From Alteromonas sp047556435 (GTDB lineage Bacteria > Pseudomonadota > Gammaproteobacteria > Enterobacterales > Alteromonadaceae): a stretch of DNA of 64,000 nucleotides. The DNA lies in NCBI RefSeq assembly GCF_047556435.1, contig NZ_CP180210.1:2914001-2978000 (forward strand), given 5' to 3'. A program made the position numbers and the translations under genes. The notes beneath the pieces were generated by a model. The model saw nothing but the letters and a program-made list of their open reading frames with translations. It had not been told where the DNA came from and did no database searches. Positions 9,089 through 18,255 of this stretch are shown piece after piece; positions within the stretch are counted from its first letter, which is position 1; every line of letters begins with the position of its first letter.

Positions 9089-9475
9089 ATGAAGCAGCAA
9101 GAATATAACCAGAATCAAATGGGTTGGACGCTCGTTGAGCTAATGATTACCGTTGCCATAGTGGGCATTATTGGCGCGATTGCGGTGCCCAGCTATATGG
9201 AGCATATTCGTGAATCCCGACGTACAGATGCCAGAACCGAGCTCATGCAGCTTAAGATGGAGCAGGAAGCTTATCGGCTGGAGAACAACAGCTATGCTTC
9301 CGCAGCACAACTTGGCGTAGCCCCAACCGAGTTCTATACCTTTTCTGTTAGTAATGTCAGTGCGACTACGTACACTCTGGTCGCCACGGCAAAGGGCGCG
9401 CAGCTTAAAGACACCGCCTGCACCACCATTAACTTAGATCAGTCGATGAACAAGACGCCGACAGAATGCTGGTAG
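9089..9475 (+). CDS. pilE: Type IV pilin PilE (minor pilin)
   Basis: The 128-aa prepilin has the leader MKQQEYNQNQMG and mature start WTLVELMITVAIVGIIGAIA, then the classic VPSYMEHIRESRRTDARTEL segment of PilE. Two C-terminal cysteines (C111 area and TECW) can form the usual D-loop disulfide. The +1 residue is Trp, where Phe or Met is the rule. PilE-type pilins cap or copolymerise in type IVa pili. The gene is transcribed alone, away from the minor pilin operon, and ends at a bidirectional terminator shared with ispH. Confidence 0.85.
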   Translation: MKQQEYNQNQMGWTLVELMITVAIVGIIGAIAVPSYMEHIRESRRTDARTELMQLKMEQEAYRLENNSYASAAQLGVAPTEFYTFSVSNVSATTYTLVATAKGAQLKDTACTTINLDQSMNKTPTECW

Positions 9476-9582
9476 GAGGCGGTAGTGTTGCTGCACTTAA
9501 TTCATCCTATGCAGTAGCCCAGAACCAACGGTGACACGTTAAGAGGGCTGCGGCAGCTGACAGCGGCAAACGCCATCTCACA

Positions 9583-9610
9583 AAAAAGGTGAACTCGCGT
9601 TCACCTTTTT
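9583..9610. terminator. Bidirectional terminator between pilE and ispH
   Basis: AAAAAGGTGAAC (9583-9594) and GTTCACCTTTTT (9599-9610) form a perfect 12-bp stem with loop TCGC and A/T tracts on both sides. It fits termination of pilE on + and of ispH on -. Confidence 0.85.
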
Positions 9611-9633
9611 CCAATATAGACTGCCTGACAACA

Positions 9634-10578
9634 CTACCCGACTTGTTTCACTCGCAACTCTTTGGGTACAGCAAACTCAACGTTTTCTTTTCTGCCTTCT
9701 CTTTCCGTCGCTTTCACAGCGCCCAGCGAAAGCAGGTGGTCCACTACGCCTTTTACGAGCACTTCCGGTGCTGATGCGCCAGCGGTGACTCCTACGTGCT
9801 CAACGCCCTCAAGCCAGGCCGGCTGTATGCAGTTAGCATCGGCAATGAGATACGCTGTCGCCCCCACTTTTTCGGCCAGCTCCCGCAAGCGATTAGAGTT
9901 AGAACTGTTCTGTGCGCCAACCACCAGCAATATGTCACAGTCGTTAGCCAGTTCACGCACTGCATCCTGCCGGTTCTGCGTCGCGTAGCAGATATCGTCT
10001 TTCCGTGGTCCCTGAATGGCCGGAAAACGCTCACGAAGCGCATCAATCACATCGGCGGTATCATCTACTGACAATGTGGTCTGGCTGCAATAGTAAAGAT
10101 GTTCGGGATCTTTCACGGTTAACCTGCCGACATCCGCTTTTGATTCAACCAGATAGATCCCACCTTCGGGGTTATCATACTGCCCCATGGTGCCTTCTAC
10201 CTCTGGGTGACCCGCGTGACCAATCAGGATACATTCGGTGCCTGTCTTGCTGGCACGGGTGACCTCCATATGTACTTTGGTCACCAGTGGACAGGTTGCA
10301 TCAAACACTTTCAGTCCACGGTTGGCTGCTTCGTTACGCACCGCTTGTGACACACCGTGAGCAGAAAAAATCACGATACAGTCATCCGGTACCTCATTAA
10401 GTTCGTCGACAAACAGCGCGCCCCGCTCCTTGAGACCGTCCACTACAAACTTATTGTGTACTACTTCATGACGTACATAAATGGGAGGTTCAAACATCTC
10501 CAGCGCCCGTTCAACAATAGTGATTGCACGGTCTACACCCGCACAAAAACCGCGGGGATTGGCCAGATGGATTTGCAT
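9634..10578 (-). CDS. ispH: 4-hydroxy-3-methylbut-2-enyl diphosphate reductase
   Basis: IspH makes IPP and DMAPP from HMBPP, the last step of the MEP isoprenoid pathway, in the cytosol with a [4Fe-4S] cluster. The 314-aa sequence has the cluster cysteines in ANPRGFCAGVDRA (C12), FDATCPLV and DDICYATQNRQ, the substrate histidine H41 (RHEVVHN), and the SAHGVS and GHAGHPEVEGT motifs. The length matches the family. It is the last gene of the leftward murJ-to-ispH group, 9 nt after fkpB. The upstream MEP enzyme ispG is also in this window, at 61799-62917. Confidence 0.97.
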   Translation of the reverse strand: MQIHLANPRGFCAGVDRAITIVERALEMFEPPIYVRHEVVHNKFVVDGLKERGALFVDELNEVPDDCIVIFSAHGVSQAVRNEAANRGLKVFDATCPLVTKVHMEVTRASKTGTECILIGHAGHPEVEGTMGQYDNPEGGIYLVESKADVGRLTVKDPEHLYYCSQTTLSVDDTADVIDALRERFPAIQGPRKDDICYATQNRQDAVRELANDCDILLVVGAQNSSNSNRLRELAEKVGATAYLIADANCIQPAWLEGVEHVGVTAGASAPEVLVKGVVDHLLSLGAVKATEREGRKENVEFAVPKELRVKQVG

Positions 10579-10587
10579 ATTATGCTC

Positions 10588-11046
10588 CTACGCGTCCGCC
10601 GTTCGCAGGCGAATATCAATAATTTCTACGTCAAAAATAACTGTTTGCCCGGCTAGCGGATGATTAAAGTCCACAGTAACAGAATCGCCTGCCACACTGC
10701 GAATAATTCCAGGCACTTCGGCCCCACCCGGTTGGGTAAAAGCCAGGATCATTCCTTCTTCAATCTTTAAGTCAGTATCAAACCGGCTGCGATCCATGTA
10801 ATGTATGTTATTCGGATTAGGCATGCCGAACGCGTCTTCCGGCGCCAGCTTGAATGCTTTCTTGTCACCCTTGCTAAGCCCCATCAGGCACGCCTCAAAA
10901 TTCGGCGTAAGACTGCCGTCACCAATCACCATCTTGGCAGGTTTGCTATTCACGCGGGTGCTGTCGGCGGCTGAACCATCTTCGAGTTTCAGATCAAAAT
11001 GCAAAATCACTTCACAATTTTCGCCTACACGTAATGCGTCTGTCAT
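10588..11046 (-). CDS. fkpB: FKBP-type peptidyl-prolyl isomerase
   Basis: This 152-aa protein of the SlpA/FkpB family catalyses prolyl cis-trans isomerisation and has chaperone activity from its inserted flap domain. VILHFDLKLEDGS opens the FKBP domain, GDGSLTPNFEACLMGLSKGDKKAF forms the core, and the IF insert (about residues 70-125) ends with VDFNHPLAGQTVIFDVEI. There is no signal peptide, so it is cytoplasmic. The lspA-fkpB-ispH order is conserved in gammaproteobacteria. Confidence 0.93.
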   Translation of the reverse strand: MTDALRVGENCEVILHFDLKLEDGSAADSTRVNSKPAKMVIGDGSLTPNFEACLMGLSKGDKKAFKLAPEDAFGMPNPNNIHYMDRSRFDTDLKIEEGMILAFTQPGGAEVPGIIRSVAGDSVTVDFNHPLAGQTVIFDVEIIDIRLRTADA

Positions 11047-11061
11047 ATCAGTTCCCGTTTA

Positions 11062-11580
11062 CTACTCACCCGCCGGGCTATCTGAGGCGGTTTGTTTATT
11101 CTCACGATTTACAAACATATCGACAATCAGCAGCGCCGCACCGATAAATATTGCGCTGTCAGCGATATTAAATGCCGGCCAGGACATATTGTTAATATGA
11201 AAATCGAGAAAGTCGATTACATAACCATGGACTACACGATCATAAACGTTACCCAGCGCCCCACCTAAAATAAACGTGAACGCCACTGGCAGTAGACGCT
11301 GTTGCTTAGGTGACTGCTTCAGCCACCATAAAATCATTGCGCTGACCGCCACGGCTATGGCTGTGAAAAACCAGCGTTGCCAGCCCCCTGCGGTATGCAG
11401 AAAGCTAAATGCCGCACCATAGTTATGAACATAGGTAATGTTAAAAAATGGCAGCACTTCAATAGAATCATATAACTTCATGCTGCCTGTAACGGCGTAC
11501 TTAGTCCATTGGTCAAGCACAAAAACAATGGCGCTGATCCACAGGAAACGCAAGCCGGTGCTGCTGATAAGCTTAGGCAT
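11062..11580 (-). CDS. lspA: Lipoprotein signal peptidase II
   Basis: LspA is the inner-membrane aspartyl protease that cleaves prolipoproteins before the lipidated Cys. The ATG at 11580 (172 aa) overlaps the ileS stop by 8 nt and is preferred to 11604, which would add eight hydrophilic residues. Four hydrophobic helices are visible. The catalytic aspartates are D114 in GNVYDRVVHGYVIDF and D141 in FNIADSAI, and the NITYVHNYGAAFSF motif is intact. Lipoproteins encoded here (bamB and the gene at 55498) are likely substrates. Confidence 0.95.
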   Translation of the reverse strand: MPKLISSTGLRFLWISAIVFVLDQWTKYAVTGSMKLYDSIEVLPFFNITYVHNYGAAFSFLHTAGGWQRWFFTAIAVAVSAMILWWLKQSPKQQRLLPVAFTFILGGALGNVYDRVVHGYVIDFLDFHINNMSWPAFNIADSAIFIGAALLIVDMFVNRENKQTASDSPAGE

Positions 11581-14392
11581 AATGACGCACTTCCCCTTTG
11601 CCATCGACGTTGGTTACGCAACGTGAACAAAGTTCAGGGTGGTTACTGTCATTGCCGACATCGGTTCTGTGATGCCAGCAGCGAACGCACTTCTCGCCTT
11701 CGCTTTTACCAACTTCAATCCACAAGCCCTCGATATCGGTTGCCTGCGCCGACGCGCTTTTCTCTGACTCGGTGTGCAGCGACACGCCGGAAGTAATTAA
11801 CACAAAGCGCAGCTCATCTTCCAGCTTAGCCAGGTCATTACGTAATCTATCGTTGGCGTACAGTGTAATGTCGGCTTCAAGAGAGCCGCCTAAACGGCCG
11901 TCTTTACGTGCCTGTTCCATTGCCTGGTTAGCCGCATCTTTAACTTTCAGTACTGTTTCCCAGTAGGCATCGCTGAAGGTATCATCAGCGGTGAAGGCCG
12001 ACAGGCCCTCATACCAGGTTTCGGTAAATACAAATTTCGCACGCTCGCCGGGGATTTCGTCCCAGATTTCCTGTGCGGTAAAGCTGGTGATTGGCGCCAT
12101 CCAGCGCACCAGCGCTTCTACAATATGGAAGAGCGCTGTCTGACACGAGCGACGGGCATTGCTGTCCTGCTTCGCGGTGTACTGACGGTCCTTGATGATA
12201 TCCAGATAAAACGAGCCCAGTTCAATTGAACAGAAGTGCATCAGCTTCTGGGTCACCACCAGCAAATCATATTTTTCATACGCGGCTATCAGTTCCTGCT
12301 GCAGTGCATTCGCACGCGCCACAATCCATCTGTCCAGCGCCACCATCTCTTCTGGTTTTACGGCATCAGCCGGGGTAAACCCGTTCAGGTTTGCCAGCAG
12401 GAAGCGCGACGTATTACGCAGACGACGGTAGCTGTCCGCAGCTCGCTTGAGAATCTCATCAGACACCGCTATTTCACCGCGATAATCGGTTGATGCTACC
12501 CAAAGGCGCAGGATGTCGGCACCAAGTTTATTGGTAACTTCCTGAGGCGCGACCACGTTCCCCAGCGATTTCGACATTTTCTTGCCGTGCGCATCCACTG
12601 TGAAGCCGTGAGTCAGCACCTCTTTGTAAGGCGCATGACCATGCATAGCGGTGGACGTCATCAGCGATGACATAAACCAGCCACGGTGCTGATCCGATCC
12701 TTCCAGATACAAATCGGCTGAGGCCGGAATGTCGTCACGGCGATCGACGACAAAGTAGTGAGTGACGCCCGAATCAAACCAGACATCCAGGGTATCCAGC
12801 ACTTTTTCATACTGCGCAACGTTGTCGCCCAGCAGTTCGGCATCATCGATATCCCACCATGCCTGAATACCCGATTGCTCCACCTTAAGGGCTACCTGCT
12901 CTATCAGTTCAGAGGTATCAGGATGCAGTTCACCGCTCTCTTTGTGCACGTACAGCGGAATCGGCACGCCCCAGGTTCGCTGACGAGAGATACACCAGTC
13001 AGGTCGGCCTTCAACCATTTTTTCGATTCGATTCTGCCCCCAGTCCGGGATCCACTTAGTTTGCTTGATTTGTTCCAGCGACGCATCACGCAGACCGTTT
13101 TTGTCCATACTGACAAACCACTGCGGCGTGGCACGGAATATAATCGGCGTTTTGTGGCGCCAGCAGTGCGGATAACTGTGTTCGTATTTAATGTTAAGCA
13201 GCAGATTACCTTTCTCAGCCACCGTCTCGATAATGGCATCATTCGCTTTAAACACAAACTGACCACCAAACAATGGGGTATTGTCCAGATACACCCCGTT
13301 ATTGCCTACCGGATTATACACTTCAATGTTATAGCGCTTACCTACGTTAAAGTCGTCCACACCATGGGCCGGTGCAGTATGTACGCAACCGGTACCAGAC
13401 TCTGTGGTTACGTGGTCACCGAGAATAAGAGGAACCGTGATATCCAGAAACGGATGATTAACTTTCAGCGTATCCAGTGATTCGCCCAGGCAAGTAGCGA
13501 CTTCACGGAAGTCTTCCACGCCATAGCGGGTCATACAGCTTTCCAGCAAATCCTGAGCAACGACAATCCACTCGTTAGATGGCTTTATTTCCACCAGTGA
13601 ATAGGTCAGTTCTGCATGCAGGCTGATGGCGCGGTTAGCTGGCAGCGTCCAGGGTGTGGTCGTCCAGATTGCTACACCGGCCTTGTGTGCGATTAAATCA
13701 TCAGCGCTCACGCCAAACGCATTTGCAATAGCGTCTGTGTCTGCGACAGGGAATTTCACGTCAATCGCCGGGGACACTTTGTCTTTGTATTCGACTTCCG
13801 CTTCGGCCAGCGCAGAACCGCAGTCTGTACACCAGTGAACCGGTTTAAAGCCCTTTTCCAGGTGACCGGAAGAGACGATTTGTCCTAATGCACGGATGAT
13901 GTCGGCTTCTGAGCGAAAATCCATGGTTTTGTAAGGGTTATCCCACTCGCCAAACACGCCAAGACGTTTGAAATCAGCCATTTGTCCGTCAATTTGCTTT
14001 TGCGCGTAATCACGGCACTTCTGACGAAATTCGGCGGCGGTAACTTTGTTGCCCGGCTTACCGACTTTTTTCTCAACCATGAGTTCGATGGGAAGACCAT
14101 GACAGTCCCAACCTGGAACGTAAGGCGCATCAAAATCGGACAGGGTCTTAGACTTTACGATGATGTCTTTGAGGATTTTATTGACCGCATGACCAATATG
14201 AATATCACCGTTTGCATAAGGAGGGCCGTCGTGAAGAATAAACGGCTTTTTGCCGGCTTTCGCTTCACGAATTTGCTTATACAACCCTTCATTATTCCAT
14301 GCTTTCAGCATATCCGGCTCACGTTTGGCCAGGTTACCGCGCATCGGAAAAGGCGTTTCCGGGAGATTCAGTGTGGCTTTGTAATCACTCAT
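11573..14392 (-). CDS. ileS: Isoleucine--tRNA ligase
   Basis: The 939-aa class I synthetase charges tRNA-Ile. The HIGH motif is at residues 65-68, KMSKS is near residue 600, and the CP1 editing domain lies between them (TTTPWTLPANRAIS near 245, GTGCVHTAPAHG near 330). The C-terminal zinc ribbon has C902, C905, C922 and C925. Length and domain order match the E. coli-type bacterial enzyme. It overlaps lspA by 8 nt and lies 78 nt from ribF upstream. Confidence 0.98.
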   Translation of the reverse strand: MSDYKATLNLPETPFPMRGNLAKREPDMLKAWNNEGLYKQIREAKAGKKPFILHDGPPYANGDIHIGHAVNKILKDIIVKSKTLSDFDAPYVPGWDCHGLPIELMVEKKVGKPGNKVTAAEFRQKCRDYAQKQIDGQMADFKRLGVFGEWDNPYKTMDFRSEADIIRALGQIVSSGHLEKGFKPVHWCTDCGSALAEAEVEYKDKVSPAIDVKFPVADTDAIANAFGVSADDLIAHKAGVAIWTTTPWTLPANRAISLHAELTYSLVEIKPSNEWIVVAQDLLESCMTRYGVEDFREVATCLGESLDTLKVNHPFLDITVPLILGDHVTTESGTGCVHTAPAHGVDDFNVGKRYNIEVYNPVGNNGVYLDNTPLFGGQFVFKANDAIIETVAEKGNLLLNIKYEHSYPHCWRHKTPIIFRATPQWFVSMDKNGLRDASLEQIKQTKWIPDWGQNRIEKMVEGRPDWCISRQRTWGVPIPLYVHKESGELHPDTSELIEQVALKVEQSGIQAWWDIDDAELLGDNVAQYEKVLDTLDVWFDSGVTHYFVVDRRDDIPASADLYLEGSDQHRGWFMSSLMTSTAMHGHAPYKEVLTHGFTVDAHGKKMSKSLGNVVAPQEVTNKLGADILRLWVASTDYRGEIAVSDEILKRAADSYRRLRNTSRFLLANLNGFTPADAVKPEEMVALDRWIVARANALQQELIAAYEKYDLLVVTQKLMHFCSIELGSFYLDIIKDRQYTAKQDSNARRSCQTALFHIVEALVRWMAPITSFTAQEIWDEIPGERAKFVFTETWYEGLSAFTADDTFSDAYWETVLKVKDAANQAMEQARKDGRLGGSLEADITLYANDRLRNDLAKLEDELRFVLITSGVSLHTESEKSASAQATDIEGLWIEVGKSEGEKCVRCWHHRTDVGNDSNHPELCSRCVTNVDGKGEVRHYA

Positions 14393-14470
14393 AAACTTGT
14401 TTTATCCATCGGCTTTGCACGCTATTGGCAAAGCATTTCTTTTTGGCAAATTATGGGAGCTGCGAGCGTA

Positions 14471-15406
14471 TCACAGCGACGTTCTGGCTCGTAAAAAAAG
14501 GCGCGCATCCTGTGCGTCTTTTTGAATCTGTTGTTTTAAATCATCGAAGGAGTCGAACTTCACTTCGTTGCGTAATTTTTTCAACGGGAATACATCAATC
14601 GATTGTCCGTAGATGGATTCATCAAACTCAAAAAGGTGTACTTCCAGTTGATTGCGTTCACCATTAACGGTAGGTCGCGTTCCCACATTGGCGACGCCAT
14701 CGTACATCTTTCCAGCCACCGAGACTTTCACCGCAAACACTCCATTTATTGGGGCCCGACAACGTTTTAGCAATACGTTAGCCGTCGGAAATCCGATAGT
14801 ACGTCCTTTCTTCTCACCATGGACAACCCGTCCACGAATAGAGAATGGCCGACCTAACATTTCTTCTGCACGTTCAAATAACCCGCTATCCAGTGCTTCT
14901 CTGATAGCCGTTGAGCTTATCCGGCAATCATCCATTCGAAAGCTTTGTGTGCTGACGACCTCAAAACCATACTTTTTACCGGCTTCTACCAGCATGGCAA
15001 AATCGCCCTCGCGCCCTTTTCCAAAGCGAAAGTCGTCTCCTACCACAAGAAATTTCACGCCCAGCCTGTCCACCAGCAAATGGTGGACAAATTCATCAGC
15101 ACTCTGACTGGCAAACTCACGGTTAAATTTTACCGCCAGCAGACGATCCACGCCCTGCTCTTTTAACAGCAGATATTTCTCTCGCAGCGGACTCAGCCTG
15201 GCTGGTGCAACCTGCGGGGTAAATACCTCTTCCGGCTGAGGTTCAAACACCATCACGGTAGCAGGTAACTGAAGTTCACGTGCCTTGTCTTTCACATTAA
15301 CCAGTACCGCCTGATGTCCTTTGTGCACACCATCGAATTTACCGATAGTCAGTACGCAACCGCTATGTTGTGGCCGGATGTTCTGCAGGCCGCGGATAAA
15401 TTCCAC
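14471..15406 (-). CDS. ribF: Bifunctional riboflavin kinase/FAD synthetase
   Basis: RibF phosphorylates riboflavin to FMN and adenylates FMN to FAD. The frame opens further upstream, but a GTG at 15406 gives MEFIRGLQNIRP, the usual start of the family, and 311 aa. The upstream extension would be hydrophobic and atypical; AGAGG lies about 11 nt before the GTG. The FAD synthetase domain shows VLTIGKFDGVHKGHQAVL and GDDFRFGKGREGDF plus ISSTAIREAL. The kinase domain shows GRVVHGEKKGRTIGFPTANV and YDGVANVGTRPTV. It sits between murJ and ileS, as is usual in gammaproteobacteria. Confidence 0.95.
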   Translation of the reverse strand: MEFIRGLQNIRPQHSGCVLTIGKFDGVHKGHQAVLVNVKDKARELQLPATVMVFEPQPEEVFTPQVAPARLSPLREKYLLLKEQGVDRLLAVKFNREFASQSADEFVHHLLVDRLGVKFLVVGDDFRFGKGREGDFAMLVEAGKKYGFEVVSTQSFRMDDCRISSTAIREALDSGLFERAEEMLGRPFSIRGRVVHGEKKGRTIGFPTANVLLKRCRAPINGVFAVKVSVAGKMYDGVANVGTRPTVNGERNQLEVHLFEFDESIYGQSIDVFPLKKLRNEVKFDSFDDLKQQIQKDAQDARLFLRARTSL

Positions 15407-15494
15407 TGTGTAATACTGCCTCTGATTTGAAAAATTACGTAAAACGACAAAGCCCGCGATTATAAACGACACGGGCAGGAATACCAATGCTCAG

Positions 15495-17054
15495 TTAGCC
15501 ACCGATAGCGCGGAAATGTCGCGGCCTTGCTCCCAGTATCAGCAGCACCAATCCAAACACACCAGCAGCCAGCAAAATTGTAATCGCCACATTCAGGATC
15601 TGGGTAGTCAGATCCAGGGCGTAAAATGCGTCTCCCTTATCTCGATACAAAATAAGCGCCGCCATTGCGGTACAGGCGATCAGGATGCGCAAAACAAACA
15701 ACACCGTATCCCGGCTAGCGCTGAACACGCCCTGCTTATGCAGCGTGATGTACAGCAGTACCGCGTTCATCGTGGCCGACATACTGGTAGCAATCGCCAG
15801 ACCAATGTAGCCATAAGGTATCGCCAGCACTACATTAAACACCATATTGGCAACCATGCACCAAATCCCGAATTTGACCGGTGTTTTGGTATCCTGGCGG
15901 GAGTAAAAACCGGGCGCGAGTACCTTCACCAACATAAAGCTGATAAGGCCAAAAGAATATGCCGTCAGCGAGTACGAGGCCATTCGTGCGGTTTCTGCGG
16001 TAAATGCGCCGCGTTGGAAAATCACTGTCAGAATCGGTTCAGCCATCGTCCCCAGCCCGACCGCCGCGGGGATCCCCAACACACAGACCATTCGTACTGC
16101 CCAGTCCATATTGCCGGAAAACGCAGCAGGATTCTTCGCCACATGATTACGAGATAAGGTGGGAAGAATAACGGTGGCGATAGCAATACCGAACAAACCC
16201 AGCGGGAATTCCAGTAATCGGTCTGAATAATACAGCCAACTGATAGAACCGGTCATCAGGAAGCTTGCAATGAAGGTATCAAACAGCAGATTGATTTGAC
16301 CCACCGACACACCGAACAGCGCCGGGATCATCAGCGTTCTGACTTTCACTACATGGGGATCGTGCCAGCCCCACTTCGGCTTGACCAACAGGCCAGCACG
16401 AAACAAAAACGGCAGCTGGAATAACAGCTGCACAATACCGCCCACAAATACGCCCCAGGCCAGCGCATAGGCTGGTTGGTCGATATTCGGCGCCATATAC
16501 ACAGCGAACGCAATGATACATACGTTCAGCAATACCGGCGTAAATGCGGCCACCGCAAACTTGTTCAGAGTATTAAGAATCGCCCCTGCCAACCCGGTGA
16601 GGGAGATAAATGCCAGGTAAGGAAAGGTAATTTTCAGCATGGTCGAGGCCAGTTCGAACTTCTGACCATCCGGCTCGCCCTCCCACCAGGCAACAAACCA
16701 ACCGGTTCCAAACAACGCTGCCAGCACCGGCGAAGCGATGACTCCAAGTAGTGAGACCACAAACACAATAGCCCCCAGCGTACCGGATACTTTCGCGACG
16801 AATTCCCGTAAATCGCGCTTGTCGTCCTGCTGATGAACTTCCGTCAACACCGGAATAAACGCCTGTGCAAACGCGCCCTCCGCAAACAGCCTGCGCAAAA
16901 AGTTTGGAATTTTATTGGCAAAGAAAAAGACGTCGGCAGCAGCACCGTCTCCCATCAGACGAGCAACAACGACATCCCGCGCCAGGCCAAGCACACGTGA
17001 AACCAGCGTCATCAGACTGACCACCAGCCCCGATTTAATTAACTTCCCTGACAC
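15495..17054 (-). CDS. murJ: Lipid II flippase MurJ
   Basis: This 519-aa polytopic protein of the MOP superfamily moves lipid II across the inner membrane for peptidoglycan synthesis. The N-terminus SGLVVSLMTLVSRVLGLARDVVVARLMG, the ADVFFFANKIPNFLRRLFAEGAFAQAFIPV block and GSISWLYYSDRLLEFPLGLFGIAIAT are diagnostic MurJ/MviN motifs, with about 14 hydrophobic helices. The ribF gene follows downstream and ileS after it, the standard arrangement. Confidence 0.95.
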   Translation of the reverse strand: MSGKLIKSGLVVSLMTLVSRVLGLARDVVVARLMGDGAAADVFFFANKIPNFLRRLFAEGAFAQAFIPVLTEVHQQDDKRDLREFVAKVSGTLGAIVFVVSLLGVIASPVLAALFGTGWFVAWWEGEPDGQKFELASTMLKITFPYLAFISLTGLAGAILNTLNKFAVAAFTPVLLNVCIIAFAVYMAPNIDQPAYALAWGVFVGGIVQLLFQLPFLFRAGLLVKPKWGWHDPHVVKVRTLMIPALFGVSVGQINLLFDTFIASFLMTGSISWLYYSDRLLEFPLGLFGIAIATVILPTLSRNHVAKNPAAFSGNMDWAVRMVCVLGIPAAVGLGTMAEPILTVIFQRGAFTAETARMASYSLTAYSFGLISFMLVKVLAPGFYSRQDTKTPVKFGIWCMVANMVFNVVLAIPYGYIGLAIATSMSATMNAVLLYITLHKQGVFSASRDTVLFVLRILIACTAMAALILYRDKGDAFYALDLTTQILNVAITILLAAGVFGLVLLILGARPRHFRAIGG

Positions 17055-17164
17055 ACAAGCCCTTATTACTATGCTGACGCGGCCACGTCAGCGTACCGCA
17101 AATCATTCAAGAGGAGGAATATCGCCAGAGCTTGTGTCGCCACTTTCCAGGACGTGATATCCGG

Positions 17165-17596
17165 TTAGAGTTCGAGTTGCTCCAGCAACGAGACTGATAA
17201 TTTAACAAAATCTGAGGAAGTCACAATCCCTGAAAGCTTTCCATCTTCGCCGATAACCGGCAGACAGCCATGCTTATTATTGAGGAAAAAAGGCGCGACG
17301 TCACTGACTGACTCTGTCGGAGATATAGTATCAAAGTCAATTACGGCAATCTCCATGATGCTGGTTTGCTCCTCATACGCGTCGATATTTTTCACACCAT
17401 AAAGATTCATCAGACTAATCACTTTTGCTATCATACTACGCTGCGTCACGATCCCCATAAGCATTCCAGTGTCAGAATCGACTACCGGCAGGTGTCTGAT
17501 TCCCTGGGTTCTTGTGGTATCATGCGCAGTACGCAACGTATCGTGCGGTGTCAGAGTAATTACCGGTGATGTCATAATATCGGCGATAGTGATCAT
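17165..17596 (-). CDS. CBS-domain pair protein, ligand unknown
   Basis: The ATG at 17596 is chosen because AAAGGAGC lies 6 nt before it; the frame also opens at 17665. The 143-aa product consists of two CBS domains and little else. Domain 1 spans residues 1-60 (ITIADIMTSPVITLTPHDTL, GIRHLPVVDSDTGMLMGIVT) and domain 2 spans about 85-140 (VSDVAPFFLNNKHGCLPVIGEDGKLSGIVTSSDF). Such proteins bind adenine nucleotides and act as energy sensors. The linker is rich in Ile/Met/Glu. It lies divergently from rpsT, and no partner protein is obvious nearby. Confidence 0.85.
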   Translation of the reverse strand: MITIADIMTSPVITLTPHDTLRTAHDTTRTQGIRHLPVVDSDTGMLMGIVTQRSMIAKVISLMNLYGVKNIDAYEEQTSIMEIAVIDFDTISPTESVSDVAPFFLNNKHGCLPVIGEDGKLSGIVTSSDFVKLSVSLLEQLEL

Positions 17597-17734
17597 GGAT
17601 TGCTCCTTTGACTTGTGTCGTCCTGAAACAGTGGCTTGCACAACATAATAGACCAATCCAGACACCTAAAACGTTGATGTCACGCAAACAATCTTTCTGT
17701 AGCAGAGAAAATTGTGGTTGTCATGCAAAACTGT

Positions 17735-17763
17735 TTGACAAATGTTCGGTGACTCGGCATACT
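17735..17763 (+). promoter_or_regulatory. Sigma-70 promoter of rpsT
   Basis: TTGACA (17735-17740) and CATACT (17758-17763) are separated by exactly 17 bp, 44 nt upstream of the rpsT start codon. Confidence 0.7.
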
Positions 17764-17807
17764 CCGCACCCTCGTTTTTGACATGAATTTATTTTGGGAG
17801 TTACACC

Positions 17808-18071
17808 TTGGCTAACATTAAGTCTGCTAAGAAACGTGCAATTCAAGCCGAAAAGCGTCGTCAGCATAATGCCAGCCGTCGCTCCATGACTCGTACAAGC
17901 ATCAAAAAAGTAGTAGCGGCTATCGCTAATGGCGACAAAGAAGGCGCGCAAGCTGCATTCGCTTCTGCTGCTCCGATTCTTGACAGAATGGCAACCAAAG
18001 GTTTGATTCACAAGAATAAAGCTGCTCGTCACAAGAGCCGCCTGTCTGCGCAAATCAAAGCGCTGGGCTAA
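17808..18071 (+). CDS. rpsT: 30S ribosomal protein S20
   Basis: S20 is an 87-aa primary-binding protein of the 30S subunit that contacts 16S rRNA. The sequence is basic and helical (ANIKSAKKRAIQAEKRRQHN, GLIHKNKAARHKSRLS), as expected. The start codon is TTG at 17808 with GGGAG about 8 nt before it. E. coli rpsT also uses a UUG start linked to autoregulation by S20, so the same control is plausible here. It has its own promoter and a strong terminator. Confidence 0.97.
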   Translation: MANIKSAKKRAIQAEKRRQHNASRRSMTRTSIKKVVAAIANGDKEGAQAAFASAAPILDRMATKGLIHKNKAARHKSRLSAQIKALG

Positions 18072-18087
18072 GCTTTTTCAAGCAGTT

Positions 18088-18114
18088 AAAAAAGCACCTC
18101 CGGGTGCTTTTTTT
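18088..18114 (+). terminator. Rho-independent terminator of rpsT
   Basis: GCACC (18094-18098) and GGTGC (18103-18107) pair across TCCG, flanked by A6 and T7, 17 nt after the rpsT stop. It separates rpsT from the Pho-box region. Confidence 0.9.
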
Positions 18115-18143
18115 GTGTCCAAAACTCGCGCCTCACCAGCCCT

Positions 18144-18222
18144 GATGTCACCAGTTCGTCAAGCAACCTTCATGGAACCGTCAAGCGAGCGTCACTGAAC
18201 TGTCAAGTAGCCTGCCTATAGT
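18144..18222 (+). promoter_or_regulatory. Pho-box-like array and promoter upstream of the plcP-like gene
   Basis: Six 7-mers ending in TCA recur at an exact 11-bp period: GATGTCA, TTCGTCA, ACCTTCA, ACCGTCA, AGCGTCA and ACTGTCA, with ends at 18150, 18161, 18172, 18183, 18194 and 18205. PhoB recognises direct repeats of CTGTCAT spaced 11 bp apart. A -10-like TATAGT begins 12 nt after the last repeat (18217-18222), the distance expected when the Pho box replaces the -35. The individual repeats are imperfect except the last; the period is the main evidence. Confidence 0.7.
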
Positions 18223-18255
18223 GTCCTTCCAAAGTCATTACTTTGGGACGCCGCC

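Noticed and set aside
17660..17730. Near-repeat TGTCAYGCAAA upstream of the CBS gene and rpsT as a regulator site
   Set aside because: Only two imperfect copies about 46 bp apart with no symmetry; not enough to call.
17721..18053. 110-aa minus-strand ORF opposite rpsT
   Set aside because: It is the antisense of the S20 gene; S20 has a promoter, ribosome site and terminator.
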